In this document: positions 8,680 to 15,583 of the stretch, piece by piece
How positions within the stretch are numbered: position 1 is the first letter of the stretch
Layout of the letters: each line of letters starts with the position of its first letter
NCBI GenBank assembly: GCA_036389715.1
Contig: DASVWH010000166.1
Location: 1 to 15,583, forward strand
DNA: 15,583 nucleotides
Source: DASVWH01 sp036389715
GTDB lineage: Bacteria; Acidobacteriota; Blastocatellia; Pyrinomonadales; Pyrinomonadaceae
Direction of reading: 5' to 3'
Position numbers and translations under genes: made by a program
Notes under the pieces: generated by a model
What the model was told of the DNA's origin: nothing
What the model saw: only the letters and a program-made list of their open reading frames with translations
Databases searched by the model: none

Positions 8680-9001
8680 TCGGAGGCTCGTGCGTCGAAT
8701 GAGATTCGGCGGGCATCTTTCTCACCCCGAAAATCAATCAGGCCGAACGCTTTAAGCGATTGAACGGTTACACTCGAAAGGCCGTATTTACGGGCCTGAA
8801 AGCCCGCCCGTCGTGCGCTTGACAAAACTTATTACCCGACTTTAAAGTCCTGTTTACTCATTGTTCGGCTATGGCCGTAAGATTTCATTTACACCTTGCC
8901 TCACAATCAGTCCTGACAGCCCAAACCATCAGTTTTAACGCAGCCCCTGCTCGCTATCAGAAGCAAGCCGTAGTCTCTCTTTACCGGAGTTACCCCACAA
9001 G
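8657..9001 (+). other. 345-bp intergenic region between ntrX and the giant protease-RHS gene
   Basis: No convincing gene is present; the small frame 8871-9059 overlaps the real downstream start and has no recognisable sequence. Besides the ntrX-stop hairpin it holds a second small hairpin at 8780-8796 (GGCCGT/ACGGGCC with one bulge, loop ATTT), then a candidate promoter at 8819-8848, then a leader of roughly 145 bases. A GGAG at 8986-8989 lies 12 bases before the ATG at 9002, a rather long spacing. The region is visibly less GC-rich than ntrX. Confidence 0.6.
8819..8848 (+). promoter_or_regulatory. candidate sigma-70 promoter for the protease-RHS gene
   Basis: A perfect -35 box TTGACA (8819-8824) is followed after 18 bases by TAAAGT (8843-8848), four of six matches to TATAAT. 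Transcription would begin near 8855, leaving about 145 untranslated bases before the ATG. The element is in a gene-free region with the right orientation. The function is inferred from sequence only. Confidence 0.45.
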
Positions 9002-12000
9002 ATGCGCCTTCACCGTTTCGCTTTATCTTCACGGACCGACTTTCTGTGCCTGCTCCTGACCTACGCCCTGGCCAGCTCGCTTTTCGCCCCGTTCGCCGTC
9101 AAGCGAGTTGAGGCCGCGCCTGCCGCTCAGGGCCTTACCGTGCCGTTAAATAGGAATGCTCCGGCCCCGGCTGTCGCCAGGCTGGCGCAACAGGCTGCGA
9201 GCTGGCGCGAAGGCGAGCTGCTGATACGCTTCCAGGAGCACGCGCCGGTCTCGAAGATGAACCAGCTGCTCAGAGCAAACGGCGCTCAGTGGAACGGCAG
9301 GCTGCGGGGACGGTCCGGCATCGAGAGGCTTCGTCTCCGGGCCGGGGCGGACCCGGAAGTCGTTGCCGCCACTTTGCGTACAAGCCCGCTGGTTGACTTC
9401 ACAGAGCCCAACTACCTCATCAACGCGGATCAGACCACCGGGCGAAACGCCCCCGACGACCCGCGCTATGCCGAGCAGTGGGCGCTCGCACAGACGGGCG
9501 CTCGGCCAGCCTGGGAGACGACTACAGGCTCAAAAGAGACCGTCATCGCGGTGATTGACAGCGGCATTGATTTCACGCATTCGGAGCTTCGCGATAACGA
9601 GTGGGGCAACACGTTTGAGCGGGCCGGTGGCCTCGACAATGACGGCAACGGCTACGACTCCGATCTTCATGGCTGGGACTTCGTCAACAACTCCGCACAG
9701 ATCGCCGATGCACAGGGACACGGCACTGCTGTCGCAGGTCTCATCGCCGCTTCAGGCAATAACTCGACGGGCATCGCGGGTGTGATGTGGCAGGCGGGTT
9801 TGATGAGCCTTCGCGTGCTCGATCAGACAGGCACGGGAGACATCGCTGATGCGGTCGAAGCCATTGACTATGCCGTTGATAACGGCGCGCAGGTCATTAA
9901 CTGCTCCTGGGGCACGGACAGCGCTTCGATTGCGCTTCACGCGGCGATAGACAGGGCAGCACGGCGCGGGGTGGTGCTGGTCGCTTCCGCCGGTAATCAA
10001 GCCCGCGAGATAGGGGCTGCTCCACGCTATCCCGCCTCGTTCGAGCTTCCCAATCTGCTCTCCGTCGCTTCGACAGACGCCTCGGACCAGCTCGCCTCAT
10101 TCTCCAACTGGGGAATGCGCCATGTTTCGATAGCCGCGCCGGGTCAGGAGATTCTGACGACGAAGATGGGCGGCGATTACCAGACCACCAGCGGCACTTC
10201 CGGCTCGGCTGCTCTGGTCACGGGAATAGCCGGACTTATCAAGTCGCTGCGACCCTGGCTTAATGCAGACCGCACGCGAGAGCTGATTCTACGCGGTGCG
10301 AGACAGGCCGCTGCTCTTTCAGACAAAGTCGCGGCAAAGGGGATCGCGAGCGCCGCCGGAGCACTGGCAATGCTCAACACTCTGCCCGCAACCGAGGGGT
10401 TAGACCAAACGAGCCCCAATAACGGCGGCGAGCACGGCACTAACGGCAACGGCAGAAGCAGGCAGAGAGACGATCTGCCCGGCCCTGCCAAGCGTGACGA
10501 TAACGGCATCAGCCAGGGAGACGGCACGGAGTTTAATGTTAGGCCCCTGCCGCAGACGCAGGGCGCTCCCGGTTCAGGGCTCCCCAATCTGGACGAGCTG
10601 CGACGCCGCAAGCCTGCCGCTCCGCAGGCCGCGCCGTCGATTCCCTCCACTCGCTGCTCACATCAGAATCCTGATTGTCGTTCGCGTCAGCACCGGGCGG
10701 CAACGGAATCGCCTGCCGACCTGCTGGCCTGGAGCTTCAACCCGGCAGCCATGCAGCCGCTGCCGGGCACCCAAACCGGCGCAGTCTCGGATACTCCCTT
10801 CAAGCTCGGCTGGATGCCGGGCCAGTTACTGGCGGTGCTCCCGCTTGAGCCGCAGAGTGCCAGGGTCAACGTCGCACTGGCTGCAAACGGCGGCGCGGCG
10901 ACGGCTTCTTCGACGACGCCCGACGGCGAGACGCCGGGATTGACGTTCCCGGCCAGCGGCGTGATTAACGGCGACCGGAAGGGCTTGAACTGGGAGCACG
11001 GCGGCGGGTGGCGAGACGGGACGGACACCTATCCAGACTGGCTCGAAGTTGATTTCAACTCCACCAAGTCAATAGATGAGATAGATGTCTTCACTATCCA
11101 GGACAACTACGCGGCCCCGGTCGAGCCGACCGAAACACAGACCTTCGGTTCATACGGCGTGACGGCTTTCGATGTCCAGTACTGGAACGGGGCGGCCTGG
11201 GCGACAGTGCCGGGCGGGAGTGTGTCCGGGAATAACAATGTCTGGCGAAAGTTCAGCTTCGCTGCGGTCACGACCAGTAAGATCAGGGTAGTGGTTAATA
11301 ATGCCCTGGCAGGTAGAAGCCGCCTGGTAGAGCTGGAAGCCTGGGGCACAGCCGCCGCCTCGACCAACGTCGCACTGGCTGCAAACGGCGGCGTGGTGAC
11401 GGCTTCTTCAACGACGCCCGACGGCGAGACGCCGGGTTACGAGTTTCACACGACTGCGACGAACGACGGCGACAGGGCGGGCTTCAGCTATCCGCATAAT
11501 GGGTTCTGGCGTGACGGCACGGGTGATACTTATCCCGACTGGCTGCAAATAGATTTCAGCGGCACTAAGAGCATTAGCGAGATAGATGTCTTCACCGTTC
11601 AGGATGACATTGAAACGGTCCCGCTCTCAGCGCCGACCGAAACGATGACCTTCACGCAGGCCGGTATCACTGCTTTCGATGTCCAGTACTGGAACGGGTC
11701 CGGTTGGATAACCGTGCCCGGCGGCAGTGTGACGGGCAATAACAAGATTTGGAGAAAGTTTACATTCGCGGCCGTTACTACCGGCAAGATCAGGGTGCTG
11801 GTCAACGATGCCTTCTACAGTCGAAGCCGCATCGTCGAGCTGGAAGCCTGGAACATCTCATCCGCCCCGGCGTCCGATCCGTCCGGCAACAACTATTCGA
11901 GTGCGCGCCTTGACGCGGCGAACCGCACCGGGGCGGGCGGCGTTGACCTGCTCTCGGGCAACGCCGGTTGGAGCCTGCCGCTGCTCGGGCTGGAGGGCCG

Positions 12001-15000
12001 CGCGGGCCTGGACCTCGGCCTTGCGCTCTCCTACAACTCGCTGGTCTGGACCAAAGACGCTTCCTCCAGCTCCATCAAGTTCGATGCCGACAAGGGCACG
12101 CCCTCGCCGGGCTTTCGTCTCGGCTTTCCGGTCATCCAGCCGCGCTCCTACAACTCGGAGGCGGGTAAATATGCTTACCTCCTGCTGACGCCCTCGGGCG
12201 GTCGCGTCGAATTGCAGCAGGTGGGAGCATCCAGCACTTACGAGTCGGCGGACTCCTCATATCTCCAGTTGATAAATAACGGCGCGAGCCTGCTGCTCCG
12301 GCCGCCGGACGGCTCGCAGCTCAAATACGAGCTCAAGAACGACCAGTATTACTGTGTCGAGGTCAAAGACCGTAACGGTAACTGTATTAGTGTCAGCTAT
12401 TACGCGGATGGGCGGATCAGCACTGTGACGGATACGCTGGGGCGTGTCGTCACTTTCAACTACGACGCTTACCTGAATCTCGGCTCGATTACGCAGGACT
12501 GGGGCGGCGGGGTAACGCACCAGTGGGCGACCTTCGGTTGGGCCAACATCGCCGTCAACACGGGCTTCTCCGGCTTAACGGTCGTCGGGCCGCAGAACGG
12601 GACGAGCATCCCCGTCCTCAACCAGGTCGCCTTCGCCGACGGCACGCGCTATAACTTCGAGTACAACTCTTACGCGCAGGTCGCGGTCGTCCATCACTAT
12701 GCGGCCGACAATCACCAACTCGCTTACTCCGCCTATACGCACACTTTGCCCCCCGGCTCCGACGATTGCCCGCGCGTCACGGAGCAGAGAGACTGGGCCG
12801 AGAACTGGAATGCCTTCTTCAACAACCTGGAAGCGACGACCGCCTACAGCCGGGCTGCCGATCATTCGTCAGGGCAGGCGACCGCACCCGACGGAACAGT
12901 CTATAAAGAGTTGTTCGCGACGACGGGCTGGCAGAAGGGGCTGACGACCGGGACGGAGTTCTGGTCAGCGGGCGTCAAAAAGAAATGGACGACGACCGCT
13001 TATACGCAGGACGACGTGAATCTGGGCTACCGGAAGAACCCGCGCGTGACGGAGACGAACATCTACGATTCGGACTCCAACCGCAAGAGGACGACCGTCG
13101 AATACGGTGCCTATGCGCAGTGGGGCTTGCCCTACCTGGTCAAAGAGTATGCGGCCGACGCGACGACCCCGCTGCGCCAGACCTACACGGACTATAACCT
13201 CGGCCAGGCGTATCTGGACCGTCGCATCATCGGGTTAATCAGCGTCGTGCAGGTCTCGGACTCCGCCGCCCAGTGGCAGACGAAGGTCGCCTACTCTTAC
13301 GACGCCGGGGGCGACCAGATGCAGGCGACCGCGACAGCGGCCACACAGCACGACGCGGCCTACGGGGCGAGCTTGACCGCCGGGCGCGGCAACGTGACGG
13401 CCGTCGCGCGCTACGACGTGACGGACATCAACAACGACAGTAAGAGGCTGGTCACGCAGGCCGGGTATGACGCGAACGGCTCCGTCGTCTTCACGCGCGA
13501 TCCCCTCGGGCATCAGAGCAGCATCAGCTATGCGGACTCGTTCTCGGACAATCTGAGCCGCAGCACCTATGCCTACCCGACGAAGATCACACCCCCGGTC
13601 GCGGCCGGAGAGAGCGCCGAGAGCTTCTCTGCCAGCACGCAGTACAACTACTACTTCGGGGCGGTGACGCGCACGCAGGGGCCTGTCCCGGCCGGGCAGA
13701 CGCAGGGGCCCGTCCAGACGTTCGAGTATGACGCGGCGGGCCGCGTCTCACGAATCAATACTCTCTCGAACAACGCCTACAGGAGATGGGTCTATGACAC
13801 TTATGGGGCCGTCATCAGCTTCACGAGCGTTCAGACCGGAATGCCAGAGCCGATGACGGTCAGTTACCTGGACGGCGCGGGACGTGTGCGCGCCACCGGC
13901 GCGGACAATCCGAACAGCACGGGCGGATACGTGGGGCAATACACCTACTATGACATCATGGGCAGGGCCTGGAAAACCTCCAGCCCGGGAGAGATGAATG
14001 CCAACTGGCAGGCCGCCGGAGACGAGGCCACCGGTTGGAATTGGACCGAGCAGGTATATGATTGGAAGGGCAGACCCACATTGACGACCAACCCTGACGG
14101 GACGACCAGAGAGGCCAGCTACGGAGGGTGCGGGTGCGCCGGGGGCGAGGTCGTGACAGTCAGGGACGAGGTCGGCCGCCGCCAGCGAATGACGGCCGAC
14201 GTGAGCGGCCGTCCCTTCAAGACGGAGATTCTCAACTGGGACCAGAGCGTCTACACGACTTCGACGAACAACTATAACGCCAGAGACCAACTGACGAGCA
14301 TAGTGGAGCAGGCGGGCAGCGGCGGCGGCGCGAGCCAGAGCACGCTGATGAGCTATGACGGGTACGGCAGATTGAAGACGCGGCGGACGCCTGCGCAAAC
14401 GGCTGCGACCGCTTATGCTTACAACGGCGACGAGACTCTTTCGCAGGTGACGGACGCGCGCGGGGTAGTTACCAGTTTCGGCTATAACAACCGCCATCAG
14501 ACCACCAGTATCAGCTACAGCGCCCCTTCGGGCATCACGGCAACTGCTTCAGCCACATTCAGTTACGACGCAGCGGGGAACCGCACCGCGATGACGGACA
14601 ATTCAGGCAGCGTCTCTTACAGCTACGACCAACTCTCGCGGCTGACCTCAGAGACTAGGCAGTTCTCAGGTCTTTCCGGCTCATACACGCTCTCTTACTC
14701 ATATAACCTGTCCGGCCAGTTAAGCTCGCTCACAGACCCTGCCGGAGCACAGCTCAGTTACGGCTACGACAGCAGCGGCAGACTCACTGATGTCACGGGC
14801 ACGGCCTTCGCTGGCATCACTCAATATGCTTCCGCCATCAGATACAGGGCCTGGGGTGCTCTGAAGTCTCTCTCTTACGGCGACAACTCCTCTCTGCTCT
14901 TGAGTTACAACTCGCGGCTGCTGCCCACACAGATGACCGGGACAAACACTCTGTCCAAGCAGTACCAGTATTATCAGGACGGGAGATTACGTTATTCGCA

Positions 15001-15583
15001 AGACCCGATGCTGTCAGGGCGCTATGACCGTGCCTACAGCTACGACCAGGCAGGCAGGGTGATAGAGGCGACATCGGGGCCAAAGGCCAGGGGGCTGGCG
15101 GATACCGATAATCGTCCCTATGATCTGGTTTACCAGTACGACGAGATGAATCACTTGAAGGCCAGCACGGGCAGAGTATGGAGTGCGCCGCATGAAGCCA
15201 ATACGGGCAGCAGAGTTTACCTCAACGAGAGGAACACTGGCTGGCAATATGATGAAGATGGAAGGCTGACTGATAGTGGAGAGACGCAATACACTTATGA
15301 TGCAGCAGGCAGAGCGGTCAGCGTTTGGAGCGGCTCGGTAGAAACAGGACAAACACAAGTGTTTGACGCGGAAGGATTGAGAACCAAGCTCATTAGCCGG
15401 GAAGCGGTAGAGCACGATGACGGCACAGTAACGATAGAGGCAAAGACGCAGTATTTCGTCAGGTCGAGCGTGACCGCAGAAGTGATTACAGAATTGGATG
15501 GGAATGGACAGAAGGAGAGAACATTCGTTTATGCAGGCACGAGCGTAGTGGCGTGGCAGGAGCAGAGCGGTACGACTCAAAGC
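9002..15583 (+). CDS. secreted subtilase / discoidin-like x2 / RHS-repeat fusion protein (3' end outside window)
   Basis: One open frame of 2194 codons with no stop, checked codon by codon, running off the right edge. Residues 1 to about 39 are a signal peptide (hydrophobic 14-32). About 69-141 is a subtilase prodomain (EGELLIRF ... VDFTEPNYLI). About 150-460 is an S8 serine protease with D186 (AVIDSGID), H240 (GHGTAVAG), oxyanion N332 (ASAGN) and S400 (GTSGSAALVTG; the usual Pro of GTSMAAP is replaced). About 461-620 is a hydrophilic linker. 623-782 and 789-951 are two discoidin-like beta-sandwich domains. About 960-2194 is an RHS shell: an N-terminal beta-rich part, then YD repeats such as FEYDAAGRVSRI, FSYDAAGNRTAM and YTYDAAGRAVSV, with a YGGCGCAGG motif at 1707-1715. 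The ATG at 9002 is the first start after an in-frame TAA at 8936. RHS shells usually enclose a variable C-terminal effector, which here lies outside the window. The domain calls come from motifs, without a profile search. Confidence 0.9.
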   Translation, partial: MRLHRFALSSRTDFLCLLLTYALASSLFAPFAVKRVEAAPAAQGLTVPLNRNAPAPAVARLAQQAASWREGELLIRFQEHAPVSKMNQLLRANGAQWNGRLRGRSGIERLRLRAGADPEVVAATLRTSPLVDFTEPNYLINADQTTGRNAPDDPRYAEQWALAQTGARPAWETTTGSKETVIAVIDSGIDFTHSELRDNEWGNTFERAGGLDNDGNGYDSDLHGWDFVNNSAQIADAQGHGTAVAGLIAASGNNSTGIAGVMWQAGLMSLRVLDQTGTGDIADAVEAIDYAVDNGAQVINCSWGTDSASIALHAAIDRAARRGVVLVASAGNQAREIGAAPRYPASFELPNLLSVASTDASDQLASFSNWGMRHVSIAAPGQEILTTKMGGDYQTTSGTSGSAALVTGIAGLIKSLRPWLNADRTRELILRGARQAAALSDKVAAKGIASAAGALAMLNTLPATEGLDQTSPNNGGEHGTNGNGRSRQRDDLPGPAKRDDNGISQGDGTEFNVRPLPQTQGAPGSGLPNLDELRRRKPAAPQAAPSIPSTRCSHQNPDCRSRQHRAATESPADLLAWSFNPAAMQPLPGTQTGAVSDTPFKLGWMPGQLLAVLPLEPQSARVNVALAANGGAATASSTTPDGETPGLTFPASGVINGDRKGLNWEHGGGWRDGTDTYPDWLEVDFNSTKSIDEIDVFTIQDNYAAPVEPTETQTFGSYGVTAFDVQYWNGAAWATVPGGSVSGNNNVWRKFSFAAVTTSKIRVVVNNALAGRSRLVELEAWGTAAASTNVALAANGGVVTASSTTPDGETPGYEFHTTATNDGDRAGFSYPHNGFWRDGTGDTYPDWLQIDFSGTKSISEIDVFTVQDDIETVPLSAPTETMTFTQAGITAFDVQYWNGSGWITVPGGSVTGNNKIWRKFTFAAVTTGKIRVLVNDAFYSRSRIVELEAWNISSAPASDPSGNNYSSARLDAANRTGAGGVDLLSGNAGWSLPLLGLEGRAGLDLGLALSYNSLVWTKDASSSSIKFDADKGTPSPGFRLGFPVIQPRSYNSEAGKYAYLLLTPSGGRVELQQVGASSTYESADSSYLQLINNGASLLLRPPDGSQLKYELKNDQYYCVEVKDRNGNCISVSYYADGRISTVTDTLGRVVTFNYDAYLNLGSITQDWGGGVTHQWATFGWANIAVNTGFSGLTVVGPQNGTSIPVLNQVAFADGTRYNFEYNSYAQVAVVHHYAADNHQLAYSAYTHTLPPGSDDCPRVTEQRDWAENWNAFFNNLEATTAYSRAADHSSGQATAPDGTVYKELFATTGWQKGLTTGTEFWSAGVKKKWTTTAYTQDDVNLGYRKNPRVTETNIYDSDSNRKRTTVEYGAYAQWGLPYLVKEYAADATTPLRQTYTDYNLGQAYLDRRIIGLISVVQVSDSAAQWQTKVAYSYDAGGDQMQATATAATQHDAAYGASLTAGRGNVTAVARYDVTDINNDSKRLVTQAGYDANGSVVFTRDPLGHQSSISYADSFSDNLSRSTYAYPTKITPPVAAGESAESFSASTQYNYYFGAVTRTQGPVPAGQTQGPVQTFEYDAAGRVSRINTLSNNAYRRWVYDTYGAVISFTSVQTGMPEPMTVSYLDGAGRVRATGADNPNSTGGYVGQYTYYDIMGRAWKTSSPGEMNANWQAAGDEATGWNWTEQVYDWKGRPTLTTNPDGTTREASYGGCGCAGGEVVTVRDEVGRRQRMTADVSGRPFKTEILNWDQSVYTTSTNNYNARDQLTSIVEQAGSGGGASQSTLMSYDGYGRLKTRRTPAQTAATAYAYNGDETLSQVTDARGVVTSFGYNNRHQTTSISYSAPSGITATASATFSYDAAGNRTAMTDNSGSVSYSYDQLSRLTSETRQFSGLSGSYTLSYSYNLSGQLSSLTDPAGAQLSYGYDSSGRLTDVTGTAFAGITQYASAIRYRAWGALKSLSYGDNSSLLLSYNSRLLPTQMTGTNTLSKQYQYYQDGRLRYSQDPMLSGRYDRAYSYDQAGRVIEATSGPKARGLADTDNRPYDLVYQYDEMNHLKASTGRVWSAPHEANTGSRVYLNERNTGWQYDEDGRLTDSGETQYTYDAAGRAVSVWSGSVETGQTQVFDAEGLRTKLISREAVEHDDGTVTIEAKTQYFVRSSVTAEVITELDGNGQKERTFVYAGTSVVAWQEQSGTTQS
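9542..10381 (+). other. S8 peptidase catalytic region within the fusion gene
   Basis: This segment (residues 181-460) encodes the Asp, His, Asn and Ser motifs in the canonical subtilisin order and spacing (186, 240, 332, 400). The catalytic set is complete, so the protease is likely active. The Ser motif reads GTSGSAALVTG. The Met-Ala-Ala-Pro-His stretch usual after the Ser is changed to Gly-Ser-Ala-Ala-Leu, so the helix entry after the nucleophile lacks proline. Confidence 0.85.
10868..11347 (+). repeat. first discoidin-like (F5/8 type C-like) domain repeat
   Basis: Residues 623-782 of the fusion protein: NVALAANGG at the start, INGDRKGLNWEHGGGWRDGT, YPDWLEVDF, IDVFTIQDNY, FDVQYWNGAAW and SRLVELEAWG at the end. 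This pattern matches galactose-binding-fold domains often found in large secreted bacterial proteins, where they bind glycans or surfaces. Its opening 71 bases (10868-10938) match the second copy at 68 of 71 positions. Confidence 0.8.
11366..11854 (+). repeat. second discoidin-like domain repeat
   Basis: Residues 789-951 repeat the first domain: NVALAANGG, YPDWLQIDF, EIDVFTVQDD, FDVQYWNGSGW and SRIVELEAW. Bases 11366-11436 are almost identical to 10868-10938 (three substitutions), and GCTTTCGATGTCCAGTACTGGAACGGG-type sequence is shared further on, while the middle has diverged. Short linkers of about six residues separate it from the first copy. Confidence 0.8.
11882..15583 (+). repeat. RHS/YD-repeat shell-coding region
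   Basis: From about residue 961 the fusion protein has the layout of RHS proteins: a stretch like SARLDAANRTGAGGVDLLSGN, a beta-rich N-terminal part (PDGSQLKYELKNDQYY, DTLGRVVTFNYD), and then many degenerate YDxxGR repeats, becoming regular after about 13722. The segment near the right edge (FVRSSVTAEVITELDG, then TFVYAGTSVVAWQ) resembles the late shell just before the conserved core and variable tip. The tip itself is not in the window. Confidence 0.85.
13673..13715 (+). repeat. short tandem duplication inside the RHS region
   Basis: Positions 13673-13688 and 13700-13715 are the same in 15 of 16 bases, with a 27-bp period. They encode TQGPV twice (TQGPVPAGQTQGPV). This looks like a local slip duplication that kept the frame. 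Confidence 0.7.

Noticed and set aside
8880..9000. c-di-GMP-I (GEMM) riboswitch in the leader of the protease-RHS gene
   Set aside because: AAACC, ACGCA and CGGAGTTACC occur in the family order, but the helix with the GAAA loop and the GG closing pairs are missing and the spacing is too short. Only a covariance-model scan could revive it.
8871..9059. Small plus-strand frame before the giant gene
   Set aside because: It overlaps the signal-peptide codons of the real gene in another frame and has no ribosome site or recognisable content.
10494..11028. Possible break between the protease and RHS parts (two separate genes)
   Set aside because: I read every codon in the frame from 9002 and found no stop or frame change here. 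Other-frame ORFs in this stretch lack domain content.
13748..14497. 249-residue antisense frame in the RHS region
   Set aside because: The plus strand holds continuous YD-repeat coding. The antisense product is a Val/Arg/Gly-rich composition artefact.

Overview
The window (about 15.6 kb, high GC) looks like a chromosomal segment of an Acidobacteriota-type bacterium, possibly the Blastocatellia/Pyrinomonadales side. This placement is an inference from the gene mix: an NtrYX pair, an ECF sigma operon whose membrane partner begins with a YLWD-type motif, DUF4252-like secreted proteins, and an RHS protein carrying a YGGCGCAGG motif. No rRNA, tRNA or CRISPR array is visible, so taxonomy cannot be fixed from the sequence alone.

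Layout. (1) 1-1142 (+): the 3' part of a citrate synthase gene whose 5' end lies outside the window. (2) 1188-1233: a perfect 18-bp hairpin between convergent genes, a good candidate for a bidirectional terminator. (3) 3596 down to 1256 (-): a compact four-gene operon of ECF sigma factor, single-pass membrane protein (probable anti-sigma factor), and two secreted DUF4252-like proteins. It has an ATGA overlap and a Shine-Dalgarno sequence abutting the upstream stop codon, so translation is probably coupled. (4) 4873-3878 (-): a CPBP (CAAX/Abi-type) membrane protease. Two 25-bp direct repeats abut its start codon and a hairpin lies further upstream. (5) 5029-8656 (+): an ntrY-ntrX-like two-component pair overlapping by 8 bp, with all catalytic motifs present. 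(6) 8657-9001: a 345-bp non-coding stretch with a hairpin at the ntrX stop codon and a candidate promoter. (7) 9002-15583 (+): one uninterrupted reading frame of at least 2194 codons that runs off the right edge.

The standout is the last gene. Reading it codon by codon shows no stop between the start at 9002 and the window end. It encodes a signal peptide, a subtilase prodomain, a complete S8 (subtilisin-like) protease with D186/H240/N332/S400, a hydrophilic linker, two tandem discoidin-like (F5/8 type C-like) domains, and then a long RHS/YD-repeat shell region. It is therefore a secreted protease joined to an RHS shell in one polypeptide. The C-terminus, where RHS proteins usually carry their variable, often toxic, domain, lies outside the window.

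Functionally, the ECF operon is likely an envelope- or export-linked regulon. NtrYX would sense a signal at the membrane and activate sigma-54 promoters. The giant protein acts outside the cytoplasm. Nothing in the sequence directly ties the three modules together.
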